DNA of 64,000 nt from positions 124,001-188,000 of the forward strand of contig NZ_JACDUS010000003.1 of the NCBI RefSeq assembly GCF_013761005.1, given 5' to 3'. Position numbers and translations under genes: made by a program. The notes below the pieces were generated by a model. It was not told the DNA's origin, did no database searches, and saw only the letters and a list, made by a program, of their open reading frames with translations. This document shows, in pieces, positions 26,494 through 34,589 of this stretch (positions are counted from its first letter, which is position 1; each line of letters starts with the position of its first letter). Origin of the DNA: Desulfosalsimonas propionicica. GTDB lineage: Bacteria; Desulfobacterota; Desulfobacteria; Desulfobacterales; Desulfosalsimonadaceae.

Positions 26494-28200
26494 ATGGGAG
26501 GCAATATCTTGGGAAAAAACACAGTGACGGTTTGCAGAAAATTTCTGTGCTGCATTGCTTTTGCTTTTTCAGCAGGGCTTGTGTTTTGCGCTGCCGCCTC
26601 AGCTGGGGTTGTCGGGGAGGTCAAAAAGGATTTGGAGCCGGTTTCAGGCTACATACTCGCACGTGAAAACGGGGCCTATGTTGTGGACCTGAAAAAGGAC
26701 CAGGGCGTCAGGGCCGGCGATCTGCTGTCGGTTTCCGGCGAGGGCAGGGAGCTGACACACCCGGAAACAGGCGAGACAATTGGCATGCTTGAGAAAAAAA
26801 AGGGTGTTCTGGCGGTAAGGCGGGTTAAACAGAATTATTGCTTTGCCGCGCCTGTGGCAGGCCGGGAGTTTGAACGCGGTGACCGGGTGGCGCGCTACAG
26901 CGGTATGCCCGCTGTTTTCACGGATTACACCAAAAAGGGCGAGGCTTTGTTTGTCCGCCTCCGCCATGAGCTCCCGGACCTTGAATGGCAGGACTATGCA
27001 GAGGCCGACGATGGGATCACAAAGGATGAGGCAGTAAACGGGCTTAATTTTTTTCTGCGCAAAGACAGGCTGGAAATCCGGGGGCCTGAGCTGGGGTTGA
27101 TCCGCAGTTATGAATTAAAAGATTTTGCCGGGGATACGCAAGTCCGGGGGGAGCCGTCCCTGATGGAGCGCAAAAGATCTTGGCGGGCCCGCAGTAAGGT
27201 AAATTTTCTTCTAAACCCTGAGGGGCAGGCTGACCAGCGTATCCTTCAGGCCGATTTCACCGGCCACGGCGGCCGGGTGCTGGCAGCAGCCACCAACGGC
27301 TCACAGATCCTGATTTACGCTCCTGAGCAAAAATTTGAGCCGGTTTTTAAGGCAGATACCGCCCTTCCCGGGCAGATTCTCTGGGTGAGTTGGTGGCGGC
27401 CCGCTCAGAGCGAAAACCTCTACCTTGCTGTTACAGCAGCGGTGGATGACAACCGCGGCTACAGCCAGGAAAGCGGCAAAAAAATCGACGGAACAGTGTT
27501 TATATGGCAGCAGGGCAGGCTGACGCCTGTTGAGCGGGGGCTTGACTACCTTATGGCCGCTTTTGACACAGACGGCAACGGAACCCCGGAAACCCTGCTT
27601 GCACAAGAGCTTGACAGAGACACCTTTTTCGGCAAAACAAGACAGCTTATGTTAAAATCCGACCGTATAAAGGCCCGGTCTCCCGCTTTTGATCTTCCCC
27701 GGAGATTTCCGGTCCTGGGGGCCGTGTTTGCGGATTTGTCAGGCGACAAAACACCTGAGATCGCCTATATACGCAACAGAAAGCTTTTTGTCCACAGCAC
27801 ACAGGGCGTTGTTTACGAATCAGCAGACAACATTGGCGGCAGTCTCAACCACTTCACCTATGATTTAAATCCCGGTGCAAAAGACAGGATATTTACTACA
27901 GTAACCCTTGAAACCCCGCCGGCGGCAGTTGATATGGACAATGACGGCACGCCGGAGCTGCTTGCGGCAGCCGCGGATACCTCGTGGTTTTCCCTTTCGG
28001 GCATGGGTGCGGATGTGAGAAAAAGCAGGGTCTCGGTCACTGATTTCACTGAAAGCGGATATGAAAGCGCGCCCGGAAGTGATTTTCTTGAAAAGGCAAT
28101 ACAGGGTATGGGTGCGGTGAACGGAAAAATCTGGCTGGTCAATACCCGGGGCTCTGACAAAAATCCGGCAAGCCGGTTTTATACCCTTGACTTGGAGTAA
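26494..28200 (+). CDS. Exported protein with FlgT_C-like and FG-GAP/VCBS-like repeats
   Basis: 568 residues from the ATG at 26494; a TTG at 26509 behind GGGAGG is an alternative start. A signal peptide ends near AAASAG. Residues about 45-110 look like the FlgT C-terminal beta domain (ARENGAYVVDLKKDQGVRAGD). The C-terminal half holds calcium-type loops DTDGNGTPE, DLSGDKTPE and DMDNDGTPE (about residues 359, 414, 481), as in FG-GAP/VCBS beta-propellers. It is probably periplasmic or surface-bound. It resembles the lipoprotein after the second porin in its FlgT-like part. Confidence 0.7.
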   Translation: MGGNILGKNTVTVCRKFLCCIAFAFSAGLVFCAAASAGVVGEVKKDLEPVSGYILARENGAYVVDLKKDQGVRAGDLLSVSGEGRELTHPETGETIGMLEKKKGVLAVRRVKQNYCFAAPVAGREFERGDRVARYSGMPAVFTDYTKKGEALFVRLRHELPDLEWQDYAEADDGITKDEAVNGLNFFLRKDRLEIRGPELGLIRSYELKDFAGDTQVRGEPSLMERKRSWRARSKVNFLLNPEGQADQRILQADFTGHGGRVLAAATNGSQILIYAPEQKFEPVFKADTALPGQILWVSWWRPAQSENLYLAVTAAVDDNRGYSQESGKKIDGTVFIWQQGRLTPVERGLDYLMAAFDTDGNGTPETLLAQELDRDTFFGKTRQLMLKSDRIKARSPAFDLPRRFPVLGAVFADLSGDKTPEIAYIRNRKLFVHSTQGVVYESADNIGGSLNHFTYDLNPGAKDRIFTTVTLETPPAAVDMDNDGTPELLAAAADTSWFSLSGMGADVRKSRVSVTDFTESGYESAPGSDFLEKAIQGMGAVNGKIWLVNTRGSDKNPASRFYTLDLE

Positions 28201-28255
28201 AATTTACATGTTATAATACATACCATGAATCCATATTTCCCAGGAGCTTACCCCC

Positions 28256-28978
28256 ATGTCAATGCTTCCGGAACGTGAAAATACCGATCCCAGGGAGCTG
28301 GCCCGGTTTTCCGGCCAGGCCGCCTTGTGGTGGAACCCGAAAGGACCCTTGCAGGCCCTGCATGACATCAATCCGCTGCGGGTGGGCTATATCCGGGAAA
28401 AAAGCGGGATCTCCGGGCAATCCATCCTGGATGCGGGCTGCGGCGGCGGGATTTTGTCCGAGGCTTTGGCTGCGGCCGGTGCCCGGGTGACCGGTATTGA
28501 TCTGTCCCCGGATGTCCTTGCCGTGGCCCGGCGGCATGCCCGGGACGCCGGCCTGGACATCGACTATCAACAGATTTCGTCAAAAGAGATGGCCGCCCGT
28601 AATTCATCAGCATTTGACGTGGTGGCCTGCATGGAGTTTCTGGAGCACGTTCCGGATCCGGCTGCAGTGGCGGCCGAGTGCGCAGCCCTTGTCAAACCCG
28701 GCGGGCACGTGTTTTTTTCCACCATCAGCCGAACGCTGGCCGCGCGCCTGCTGGTGATTTTTGTTGCAGAGCGGGTTCTGGGGATTGCTGAAAAAGGTAC
28801 CCATGAATATAATCGCCTGATCCGCCCGGAGGAACTGGTCCAATGGGGCCGGGATGCCGGGCTGATCCTGGCGGATTGTTCCGGGTTCATGTACATGCCT
28901 GTTGTGCGCAAGTCCTGGCTGACCCGGAGCCTGCGGATGAATTATATTATGCATTTTACAAAGGCTTCAATTCAATGA
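28256..28978 (+). CDS. ubiG: UbiG-type quinone O-methyltransferase
   Basis: A 240-residue SAM-dependent methyltransferase of the UbiG family, with DAGCGGGILSEALA (SAM motif I), VTGIDLSPD and VACMEFLEHVPDP. UbiG methylates hydroxyls on the ubiquinone head group twice. The start follows CAGGAGCTTACCCCC. Its stop overlaps the next start (ATGA), pairing it with a UbiE/MenG-like gene. Whether the cell makes ubiquinone or uses a UbiG-like enzyme for another quinone is not shown here. Confidence 0.82.
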   Translation: MSMLPERENTDPRELARFSGQAALWWNPKGPLQALHDINPLRVGYIREKSGISGQSILDAGCGGGILSEALAAAGARVTGIDLSPDVLAVARRHARDAGLDIDYQQISSKEMAARNSSAFDVVACMEFLEHVPDPAAVAAECAALVKPGGHVFFSTISRTLAARLLVIFVAERVLGIAEKGTHEYNRLIRPEELVQWGRDAGLILADCSGFMYMPVVRKSWLTRSLRMNYIMHFTKASIQ

Positions 28979-29790
28979 CATTTCATCGGATTCCCGGCTG
29001 GTTTGACCACGGGGTGAGAAAAAAAGTGGCGGATCCGGATTCAGATGCATCCGGGTACACCTATTTCGGGCTGGAAAAATTGCCGGCCGACCGGAAAAAA
29101 CAGGTTGTGCTGGCCCATTTCAACCGGGTGGCGCCCAGATATGATTTCATGAACACGGTGCTGAGTTTTGGAATCCATTACGCCTGGAAAAGAAATGCCG
29201 TGGCCATGCTGGGATTAAAGCCGGGCGACCGGGTGCTGGACGTGTGCGGCGGAACCGGGGATCTGGCCGTGTATGCCGCGGGCTGGATCGGGGCGCAGGG
29301 CAGGGCGGTTATCTATGACATGAATCATGAAATGATGCGCGCGGGCGTGATGCGCCCGCAGAACCGCAAATACCGCGACCGGATTTTCTGCGTGCTCGGG
29401 GATGCCGAAGAAATGGCATTGCCGGACAACGCCTTTGACGCGGCCATGGTGGGATTCGGGATCCGGAATCTGACCAGCATCCGGCAGGGGATTTCTGAAA
29501 TGCACCGGGTATTGAAACCCGGCGGACGGATCATGTGCCTGGAGTTTTCAAAGCCGGTGAATCCGGTGTTCCGGGCATTGTACGACTGGTACTCGTTTTC
29601 GGTGATGCCGGCTGCCGGCCGGGTTCTGGCCGGGTCAGACCGATCTTATGCATGTCTTTCAGAAACCATTCGCATGTTTGCCACTCCGGAGGAGCTGGCG
29701 GCCATGTTTGAGCAGGCCGGATTTGCAAAAGTCCGTTTTACCCGCCTGACAAACGGCATTGCCGCCATTCATACGGGAACAAAATCGTAA
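28975..29790 (+). CDS. ubiE: UbiE/MenG-type quinone C-methyltransferase
   Basis: 271 residues from the ATG at 28975 inside the ubiG stop. UbiE signatures are FNRVAPRYDFMN, VLDVCGGTGDLA, GIRNLTSIRQGISEMHRVLKPGG and LEFSKP. The enzyme C-methylates demethylmenaquinone or a ubiquinone precursor. About 45 extra N-terminal residues precede the family core. Together with the UbiA-like gene at 37.5 kb it supports local quinone biosynthesis for the oxidases. Confidence 0.88.
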   Translation: MTFHRIPGWFDHGVRKKVADPDSDASGYTYFGLEKLPADRKKQVVLAHFNRVAPRYDFMNTVLSFGIHYAWKRNAVAMLGLKPGDRVLDVCGGTGDLAVYAAGWIGAQGRAVIYDMNHEMMRAGVMRPQNRKYRDRIFCVLGDAEEMALPDNAFDAAMVGFGIRNLTSIRQGISEMHRVLKPGGRIMCLEFSKPVNPVFRALYDWYSFSVMPAAGRVLAGSDRSYACLSETIRMFATPEELAAMFEQAGFAKVRFTRLTNGIAAIHTGTKS

Positions 29791-29821
29791 AATCCTTTTT
29801 ATATCATCCCATGTCGTTGCG

Positions 29822-30021
29822 GGAAGGAAGCCCTTCGGTCGGGGTGGATTTTTTCGCTCCTGACCGTTTACGGATTCATCAAATGCCTTCGCTTAAAATT
29901 TCAAAAACTCGGCCTGTCGGCCTCAAACAATTTGAAATTTTCACGCTCCGGCGTTTGCTGAATTTTTCCGTAAACGTTCAATGTCGCTTCAAAAAACCAC
30001 CCCGCCCTTGGACTTCCTTGG
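29822..30021 (-). repeat. Family-A second hairpin, reversed (A4)
   Basis: A 200-bp copy of the second family-A hairpin in reverse orientation. It starts GGAAGGAAGCCC, has TTTTTTCGCTCC and TCAATGTCGCTTCAAAAA, and ends CTTCCTTGG. It fills the gap between ubiE and the convergent hgcB gene, so it may also act as a transcription stop. Confidence 0.8.
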
Positions 30022-30081
30022 AAGCATTTTCACATTCTTCAAAGTTTCTTGAGGAAAAGCTCCCTGCGGCCGGGTCAGTTT

Positions 30082-30426
30082 TTAGCAGCAGCCGGGTCCG
30101 CATTCGGGCCGGGATTTTCCGTCAGGCTCCACAACACAGCAGCACGAATCCCCGGTGCGTCCCAGCATGCTGTTGATTACCGCTGCGGCGCATCCTACCC
30201 CGGCATCCACGGTGATTGCGGCCGTGGGGCAGTTTTGGGCGCACGCCCCGCATTCCATGCAGTCATCGCGGCTGACGATTTCGGCTTTGCCGTCTGCCAG
30301 GGCCATCACCTCCCGGGGGCAGACCATGGTGCACATGCCGCAGCCTGTGCACAGCTCCGGATTCAGTTCCAGGGTGGTGACGTTTTTCAGGTATGTAAAA
30401 GATGTGGTTCCCATAGTCTTGCTCAC
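30082..30426 (-). CDS. hgcB: Mercury-methylation ferredoxin HgcB
   Basis: A 114-residue ferredoxin. Two 4Fe-4S motifs are complete: CTGCGMCTMVCP (Cys26, 29, 32, 36) and CMECGACAQNCP (Cys56, 59, 62, 66). The diagnostic HgcB parts are YLKNVTTLEL at the start, GVGCAAAVIN with Cys79, and a cysteine-rich tail with CCC (95-97) and a final CC. HgcB is thought to reduce the corrinoid of HgcA. The start is GTG at 30426 or ATG at 30414; neither has a strong ribosome site. hgcA lies upstream on the same strand, 206 bp away, with element C2 between them. Confidence 0.92.
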   Translation of the reverse strand: MSKTMGTTSFTYLKNVTTLELNPELCTGCGMCTMVCPREVMALADGKAEIVSRDDCMECGACAQNCPTAAITVDAGVGCAAAVINSMLGRTGDSCCCVVEPDGKSRPECGPGCC

Positions 30427-30431
30427 TTATT

Positions 30432-30576
30432 TAGTGCCTGAACGAAAACCGTCTTTTTCGCCAATCTCTGCGTCCGGCTCAAATTTTAATACTCAAAATA
30501 CGTCGAGTATTCCTGCGGTTAAAATTTTCGCCGTCCTTGACCTTGACGAAAAATCCTGGTTTTCGTTCGGGCACTA
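30432..30576. repeat. Palindromic element C2 (145 bp) between hgcA and hgcB
   Basis: Inverted ends TAGTGCCTGAACGAAAACC (30432-30450) and the complement at 30558-30576 match at 18 of 19 positions. Inner arms pair as AAATTTTAA with TTAAAATTT and TTTTTCG with CGAAAAA. Compared with C1 the paired bases change together, which keeps the structure. Confidence 0.85.
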
Positions 30577-30632
30577 TTTATCTTGTTTAACAATGATGCT
30601 GATTTCATAGAAATGCAAGCCCCTCCGGCGGA

Positions 30633-31679
30633 TCAGAATATAAAGCGGGCAGCGGTCCAAAGCACCAGGCCCACAACTGCTGCGGCAATCATGGCGGGCA
30701 CGGCCGCACGCATTTCCCGGCGTACACCGGAAAGGGATGTATAGGCCGAAGCGCCGGTAAAATTCATGCCCATAAAGGCGGCCGCAGCTGTTGCAATCAG
30801 TGCCATGCCCGCAGCTTCCATCCAAAAACCGGGATGGTTCAAAGCCTGGCCGGCAGCGGCGGCAATTGCACATGATGTGAGCAGCCCGGCAATGGCGCCT
30901 TTTGCGGCAAACGCCCGGCCTGGAATCCAGGGCAGCAAAAGCGGGGTGAGAACGGATCCCGCCACCAGTCCCCCTGCAAGCATCAGGGCTGCAAAGGTTC
31001 CGTGAATGCGCACGCCAGCCCACCAGGCCCCGGAAAAGCCCACTCCGCCCAGCAGAAAAAAAATCAGCATCAGGGAGGCCATCCATTTTGCCGCCGGAAA
31101 AAATTCCATGGGAATGAGCACCGCGCGCTCTTCCATGGGAAAGCGCTTTGTGCGCATCTGCCGGGTGGCTGTCATTCCTTTGTCCATAAATGCCGGCAGG
31201 TCTTCGGCTTCCACAGGGCCGTAGACCACCGTAAACCCGCAGGCCCGTCTGATCTTGTGGGCGGCCACACCGGGTGCGGCAAGCTGGGGCAGGATGATTT
31301 TGCGGTGGGAAACGATGTTTGCAAGGCCGCTTGATTGAATCCGGCTTACCAGTTCATTTGTGCCAAAGGTTTTTTTGCCCGCAGCGCACCAGACATTGAT
31401 TCCGTTGGTGTCCAGTACCAGGATCCAGGCGTCTTTCGGGTGCCAGGCCCTGCGGAGCCGGTCAAAGCTCATTTTGTAGTTGGCCGTAACCAGCACCGGG
31501 CTGTTTTCATCCGGGGTGCCCATGGCGTAAAGGCCGGGATCCACGGTGTAGGTCATCCGTCCGATGCCCAGACGGGTTTTGATTGTGCCCAGGCGGTCTG
31601 CCGGGCCAAGGTTTCCTGAAACTACAGGCAGGTTGCCTGCGGGAGTCGATATCGTACCCCTGACAAACGGCTGATTCAC
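30633..31679 (-). CDS. hgcA: Mercury-methylating corrinoid membrane protein HgcA
   Basis: A 348-residue protein that carries the defining HgcA cap-helix motif NVWCAAGK (Asn95-Lys102) with Cys98, the corrinoid-cobalt ligand. The surrounding family sequence agrees: ADRLGTIKTRLGIGRM, VDPGLYAMG, VTANYKMSFD, WILVLDTNGIN, RKIILPQLAAPGVAAHKI. From about residue 197 there are five membrane helices, the usual HgcA anchor. It transfers a methyl group to Hg(II), with HgcB. The start is GTG at 31679: an in-frame TGA lies 13 codons upstream with no other start between. There is no clear ribosome site. Confidence 0.95.
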   Translation of the reverse strand: MNQPFVRGTISTPAGNLPVVSGNLGPADRLGTIKTRLGIGRMTYTVDPGLYAMGTPDENSPVLVTANYKMSFDRLRRAWHPKDAWILVLDTNGINVWCAAGKKTFGTNELVSRIQSSGLANIVSHRKIILPQLAAPGVAAHKIRRACGFTVVYGPVEAEDLPAFMDKGMTATRQMRTKRFPMEERAVLIPMEFFPAAKWMASLMLIFFLLGGVGFSGAWWAGVRIHGTFAALMLAGGLVAGSVLTPLLLPWIPGRAFAAKGAIAGLLTSCAIAAAAGQALNHPGFWMEAAGMALIATAAAAFMGMNFTGASAYTSLSGVRREMRAAVPAMIAAAVVGLVLWTAARFIF

Positions 31680-31851
31680 ATCCGGCGGGGCCGACCGGCC
31701 CGCTTGATCCGACGGTCAGCACCCGGAGGATGAGGCCCCGGGTCCTGTCCCGAGCTGCACACCCTTGGACGACAGGCTCAGGTCCGTATGTTGTTCTGAT
31801 TGATTTTGTATCGCGCTTTGTTTTGTCATTTTTTGATACCTTTTTGCATGA
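31680..31851 (-). promoter_or_regulatory. Long structured leader of hgcA
   Basis: About 170 nt of GC-rich leader lies between the predicted promoter and the GTG. It contains several hairpins, including CCTGTC with GACAGG, ACCCGG with CCGGGT, and GCGGGCC with a near-perfect complement at 31685-31703 directly before the start codon. No known riboswitch pattern was recognised by eye. Confidence 0.4.
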
Positions 31852-31857
31852 GTTTAC

Positions 31858-31886
31858 AAAATACGGACAAACCGGATTGAGGTCAA
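31858..31886 (-). promoter_or_regulatory. Predicted sigma-70 promoter for hgcA
   Basis: On the minus strand, TTGACC (31886-31881) and TATTTT (31863-31858) are separated by exactly 17 bp. It is the best match in the region and would start transcription near 31851. Confidence 0.5.
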
Positions 31887-31959
31887 TAATTTCCTGGCCA
31901 GGGGGACCTTCTGCAAAAACCGGTTTTGGGAAGGCTTTCGCATGAGCCGCGTCGGGTGT

Positions 31960-32470
31960 GGTTTGTTTGTCTGCGGCTCGGTTTCGGCGATCGTCCCGGT
32001 ACTTTGGCTGGAATTTTAAAAACTCGGGCGGATCGCCCTCAAACAGTTTAAAATTCCGGGCGCCAAAGCCCCGGTCCGATCTTATGCCGAAACCGCGCCA
32101 ATGCAGCCAAACAAACCACCCCCGCCCCGGCTCATGGCCAGGGCTCTGGAAACATGCGGCAGCACCTGTTTTTTTACCGGAATATCCTTTGCATTTGAAC
32201 ATCGATATAGGGCTGATAGGTCTGGAGAGGTGATTTACAGGGTTATCGGATTTGGAAGAGGTTCCCAAGGAAGCCCGAAGGGCGGGGCCGGGTTTTTGAA
32301 GCGACATTGATCTTTTTTGCGAAGAGATTCAGCCAATGCCGGAGCCGGAAAATTTCAAACTGTTTGAGGGCGAATGCCCGAGTTTTTGAAATTTCGGCGA
32401 AGGCATTGGCTGAATCCGCAAAAACGATCCGGAGCGAAAAAAACCGGCCCTGGCCGCAGGGCTTCCTTCC
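31960..32470 (+). repeat. Family-A double-hairpin repeat, copy A2
   Basis: First hairpin 31960-32117 (158 bp, same length as A1), second 32267-32468 with ends AAGGAAGCCC and GGGCTTCCTT. Beyond the first hairpin, CATGAGCCG pairs with CGGCTCATG, where A1 has a different but still complementary pair. Confidence 0.85.
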
Positions 32471-33169
32471 TTCAATCGCAGGAGACGTGACAATCGCAGC
32501 ATCGACAGAAGTCGCTTGTGACGGTTTTTGCATGATCCGGTTCGGGTGTGGTTTGTTTGTCTGCGGCGCGGTTTCGGCGATCGTCCCGGTACTTTGGCTG
32601 GAATTTTAAAAACTCGGGCGGATCGCCCTCAAACAGTTTAAAATTCCGGGCGCCAAAGCCCCGGTTCGATCTTTGCCGAAACCGCGCCAATGCAGCCAAA
32701 CAAATCACCCCCGCTCCGGCTCATGGCCAGGGCTCTGGAAATATGTGCCAGCAACTGCTTTTTCATCAAGAGTTTTTTTGAATTTGGATGCCCAAAGCGT
32801 TGATTAGTCCGAAAAGGGGGCTCCAGGTTTTACTGAGGTATCGAATTCGGGATAGGGCCCCAAGGAAGCCCGAAGGGCGGGGCCGGGTTTTTGAAGCGAC
32901 ATTGATCTTTTTTGCGAAGAGATTCAGCCAATGCCGGAGCCGGAAAATTTCAAACTGTTTGAGGGCGAATGCCCGAGTTTTTGAAATTTCGGCGAAGGCA
33001 TTGGCTGAATCCGCAAAAACGATCCGGAGCGAAAAAAACCGGCCCCGGCCGCAGGGCTTCCTTCCTCCAAACTTGCAAAATTCCGGTACAGAGGTGTGGA
33101 AAGATTGCCAAGTCTTGAAAGTTCAGATGGGATTTGAGCTGTAACTGGCCGGTTTGATCTTAATGGCTT
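32471..33169. other. Rest of repeat-filled gene desert
   Basis: From 31680 to 33169 there is no credible gene. After the hgcA leader come A2 and A3, then about 100 bp of unique sequence before the nitroreductase stop. Short open frames here follow the repeat sequence and change with it. Confidence 0.7.
32550..33066 (+). repeat. Family-A double-hairpin repeat, copy A3
   Basis: First hairpin 32550-32706 and second 32862-33066, in the same orientation as A2 and starting 590 bp after it. The second hairpin is nearly identical to that of A2, which suggests a recent tandem copy or gene conversion. The spacers between the hairpins differ. Confidence 0.85.
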
Positions 33170-33925
33170 TTATGTGATTTTGCTCACAGGCGCCATGTAG
33201 ATGGTGAACTCCTGTTGTCCGTCGATGCCCAGGATTTTGTCGCAATACGCCTGGTCATAGGCGGCAATGGCGCAGGTGCCGGAGCCCGCGGCTTCGCAGG
33301 CCAGATACAGGTTCTGGCAGACGTGGCCGGCATCCAGGGCAATGACCTTGTAGGAGGCCTCGGCGTAGCGCCATTCCATGCGGGCCGGAATGGTGGTCCA
33401 GATGAACGTGGCCGCGCTTTTTCCGGCAAAGGATTGGCCCATGGCCATGCGGGTCATGGTTTGTTCCAGATTTTCGGGTGCTTTTTCTTTGACAAGTTCA
33501 TGGCTCAGGGGCAGGTACCGGTAAATGGCCTTTTCCAGCCCTTCCACCCGGAAGGCTGCAATATAGGTTTCAAAGGAGTGCCTGCACCCGGCTGAAGGCA
33601 CAGTGCGCAGGGCGTTATAGGGCCCGGCCTGCTGCCGGATACCCTGGGTGGCCCACAGCAGAAATGACAGCTCAGAAAGCGGCATGTCGCCTTTGGTAGC
33701 AGCCCTGCGTGATTGCCTGCGGGCAATGGCATCCACCACGGAAACCGGCTGAATGGTTTGCCAGTCCCGGGCCGGAGGCAGGGAGATTTTTTCGGCCTCC
33801 GCCGCGCATGGCTTTTGCAGCGGCGGAGGCGCAAGCCCCCTGGATTGGGCGGTTTGTGAAAAATCCACCTGCAGACGGATGGTGTCTTTTAAAAAATATT
33901 TGTAATCCTTGGTTGGTTTTTCCAT
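33170..33925 (-). CDS. SagB-type nitroreductase family protein
   Basis: About 251 residues from the ATG at 33925 (MEKPTKDYKYFLKDTIR); ATGs at 33943 and 33946 are possible, and the start has no strong ribosome site. The fold is the FMN-binding nitroreductase of the SagB/ThcOx type: ARRQSRRA, LSFLLWATQGIR, TVPSAGCRHSFETY and ALDAGHVCQNLYLACEA. Such proteins act as flavin oxidases or reductases. No peptide-cyclising partner is present, so a general redox role is more likely than azoline oxidation. It is divergent from the DUF2284 gene. Confidence 0.85.
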   Translation of the reverse strand: MEKPTKDYKYFLKDTIRLQVDFSQTAQSRGLAPPPLQKPCAAEAEKISLPPARDWQTIQPVSVVDAIARRQSRRAATKGDMPLSELSFLLWATQGIRQQAGPYNALRTVPSAGCRHSFETYIAAFRVEGLEKAIYRYLPLSHELVKEKAPENLEQTMTRMAMGQSFAGKSAATFIWTTIPARMEWRYAEASYKVIALDAGHVCQNLYLACEAAGSGTCAIAAYDQAYCDKILGIDGQQEFTIYMAPVSKIT

Positions 33926-33944
33926 AATATCAAACTTAATCATC

Positions 33945-34583
33945 ATGGCGGCACATGACAAAAAATGGTTGGACAGGGAAATGGAGAAATTGACGACAAC
34001 CAAGCAAAAGCTCGATGATCTGCTTTCTGCGGCAAGGGATATGGGCGCAACCGATGCGGTGGTGCTTGCCCCGGAAAGCATTGTGGTGGAAGACAGTTTG
34101 GCGGAAAAATGCACTCGGCCCAAGTGCATCAATTACGGGCTTTCCAAAAGCTGCCCCCCGAATGTGGGCGGACCCGGAGCCATGCGCAAACGGCTGGAGA
34201 CAGTGGATTTCGCGATTTTTTTCAAAATCGAGGTCCCGTCCGCGATCCTGTATTCCGGTCAGGGCCGGGAGCTGTTTCAGCTCCTGCATGAAACCGCGGC
34301 CGGCATTGAACAGAGAGCCGTTGCACTCGGGTTTGCAAACGCCCGGGGCTATGCCGGAAATTCCTGTAAAAAGGTGTTTTGCCGTGATTTTCTGGAATGC
34401 CGGGTTATCGGTGAAAACGGGCAATGCCGGAACCCGGACCGGGCCAGAGAGTCCATGTCCGGGTTCGGCATCAACGTAACAAAACTTTATGAGGCGGCCG
34501 GATGGCCGTTTAAGGGTGTTGTCCATGAAAACGGCGCCGAGGTCATCGGCATGTCCAGCCTCTGCGGCCTGGTGCTGCTGTAA
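33945..34583 (+). CDS. DUF2284 predicted metal-binding protein
   Basis: 212 residues from the ATG at 33945; an internal ATG at 33981 behind GGACAGGGAA gives 200 and may be the real start. It has the cysteine pattern of DUF2284: CTRPKCINYG followed by SKSCPPN, then CKKVFC, FLECRV, GQCRNP and SSLCGL. These probably bind an Fe-S cluster or zinc. The start region overlaps that of the divergent nitroreductase, so the two may share a promoter region. Function is unknown. Confidence 0.8.
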   Translation: MAAHDKKWLDREMEKLTTTKQKLDDLLSAARDMGATDAVVLAPESIVVEDSLAEKCTRPKCINYGLSKSCPPNVGGPGAMRKRLETVDFAIFFKIEVPSAILYSGQGRELFQLLHETAAGIEQRAVALGFANARGYAGNSCKKVFCRDFLECRVIGENGQCRNPDRARESMSGFGINVTKLYEAAGWPFKGVVHENGAEVIGMSSLCGLVLL

Positions 34584-34589
34584 GTGGTT

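Noticed and set aside
31680-31851. Cobalamin or SAM riboswitch before hgcA
   Set aside because: The B12 box and the SAM-I, SAM-II and SAH core motifs were not seen. The leader is structured but unclassified.
31507-32307. Open frame crossing the hgcA start and repeat A2
   Set aside because: It reads through a palindromic repeat and out of frame with hgcA; equivalent frames occur in other repeat copies only by shared sequence.
31960-33066. CRISPR array
   Set aside because: The repeated units are about 500 bp and form long palindromes; there are no short direct repeats with regular spacers and no cas genes.
33926-34132. Longer start for the nitroreductase at 34132
   Set aside because: The extension overlaps the divergent DUF2284 gene by about 190 bp and does not look like the SagB family.
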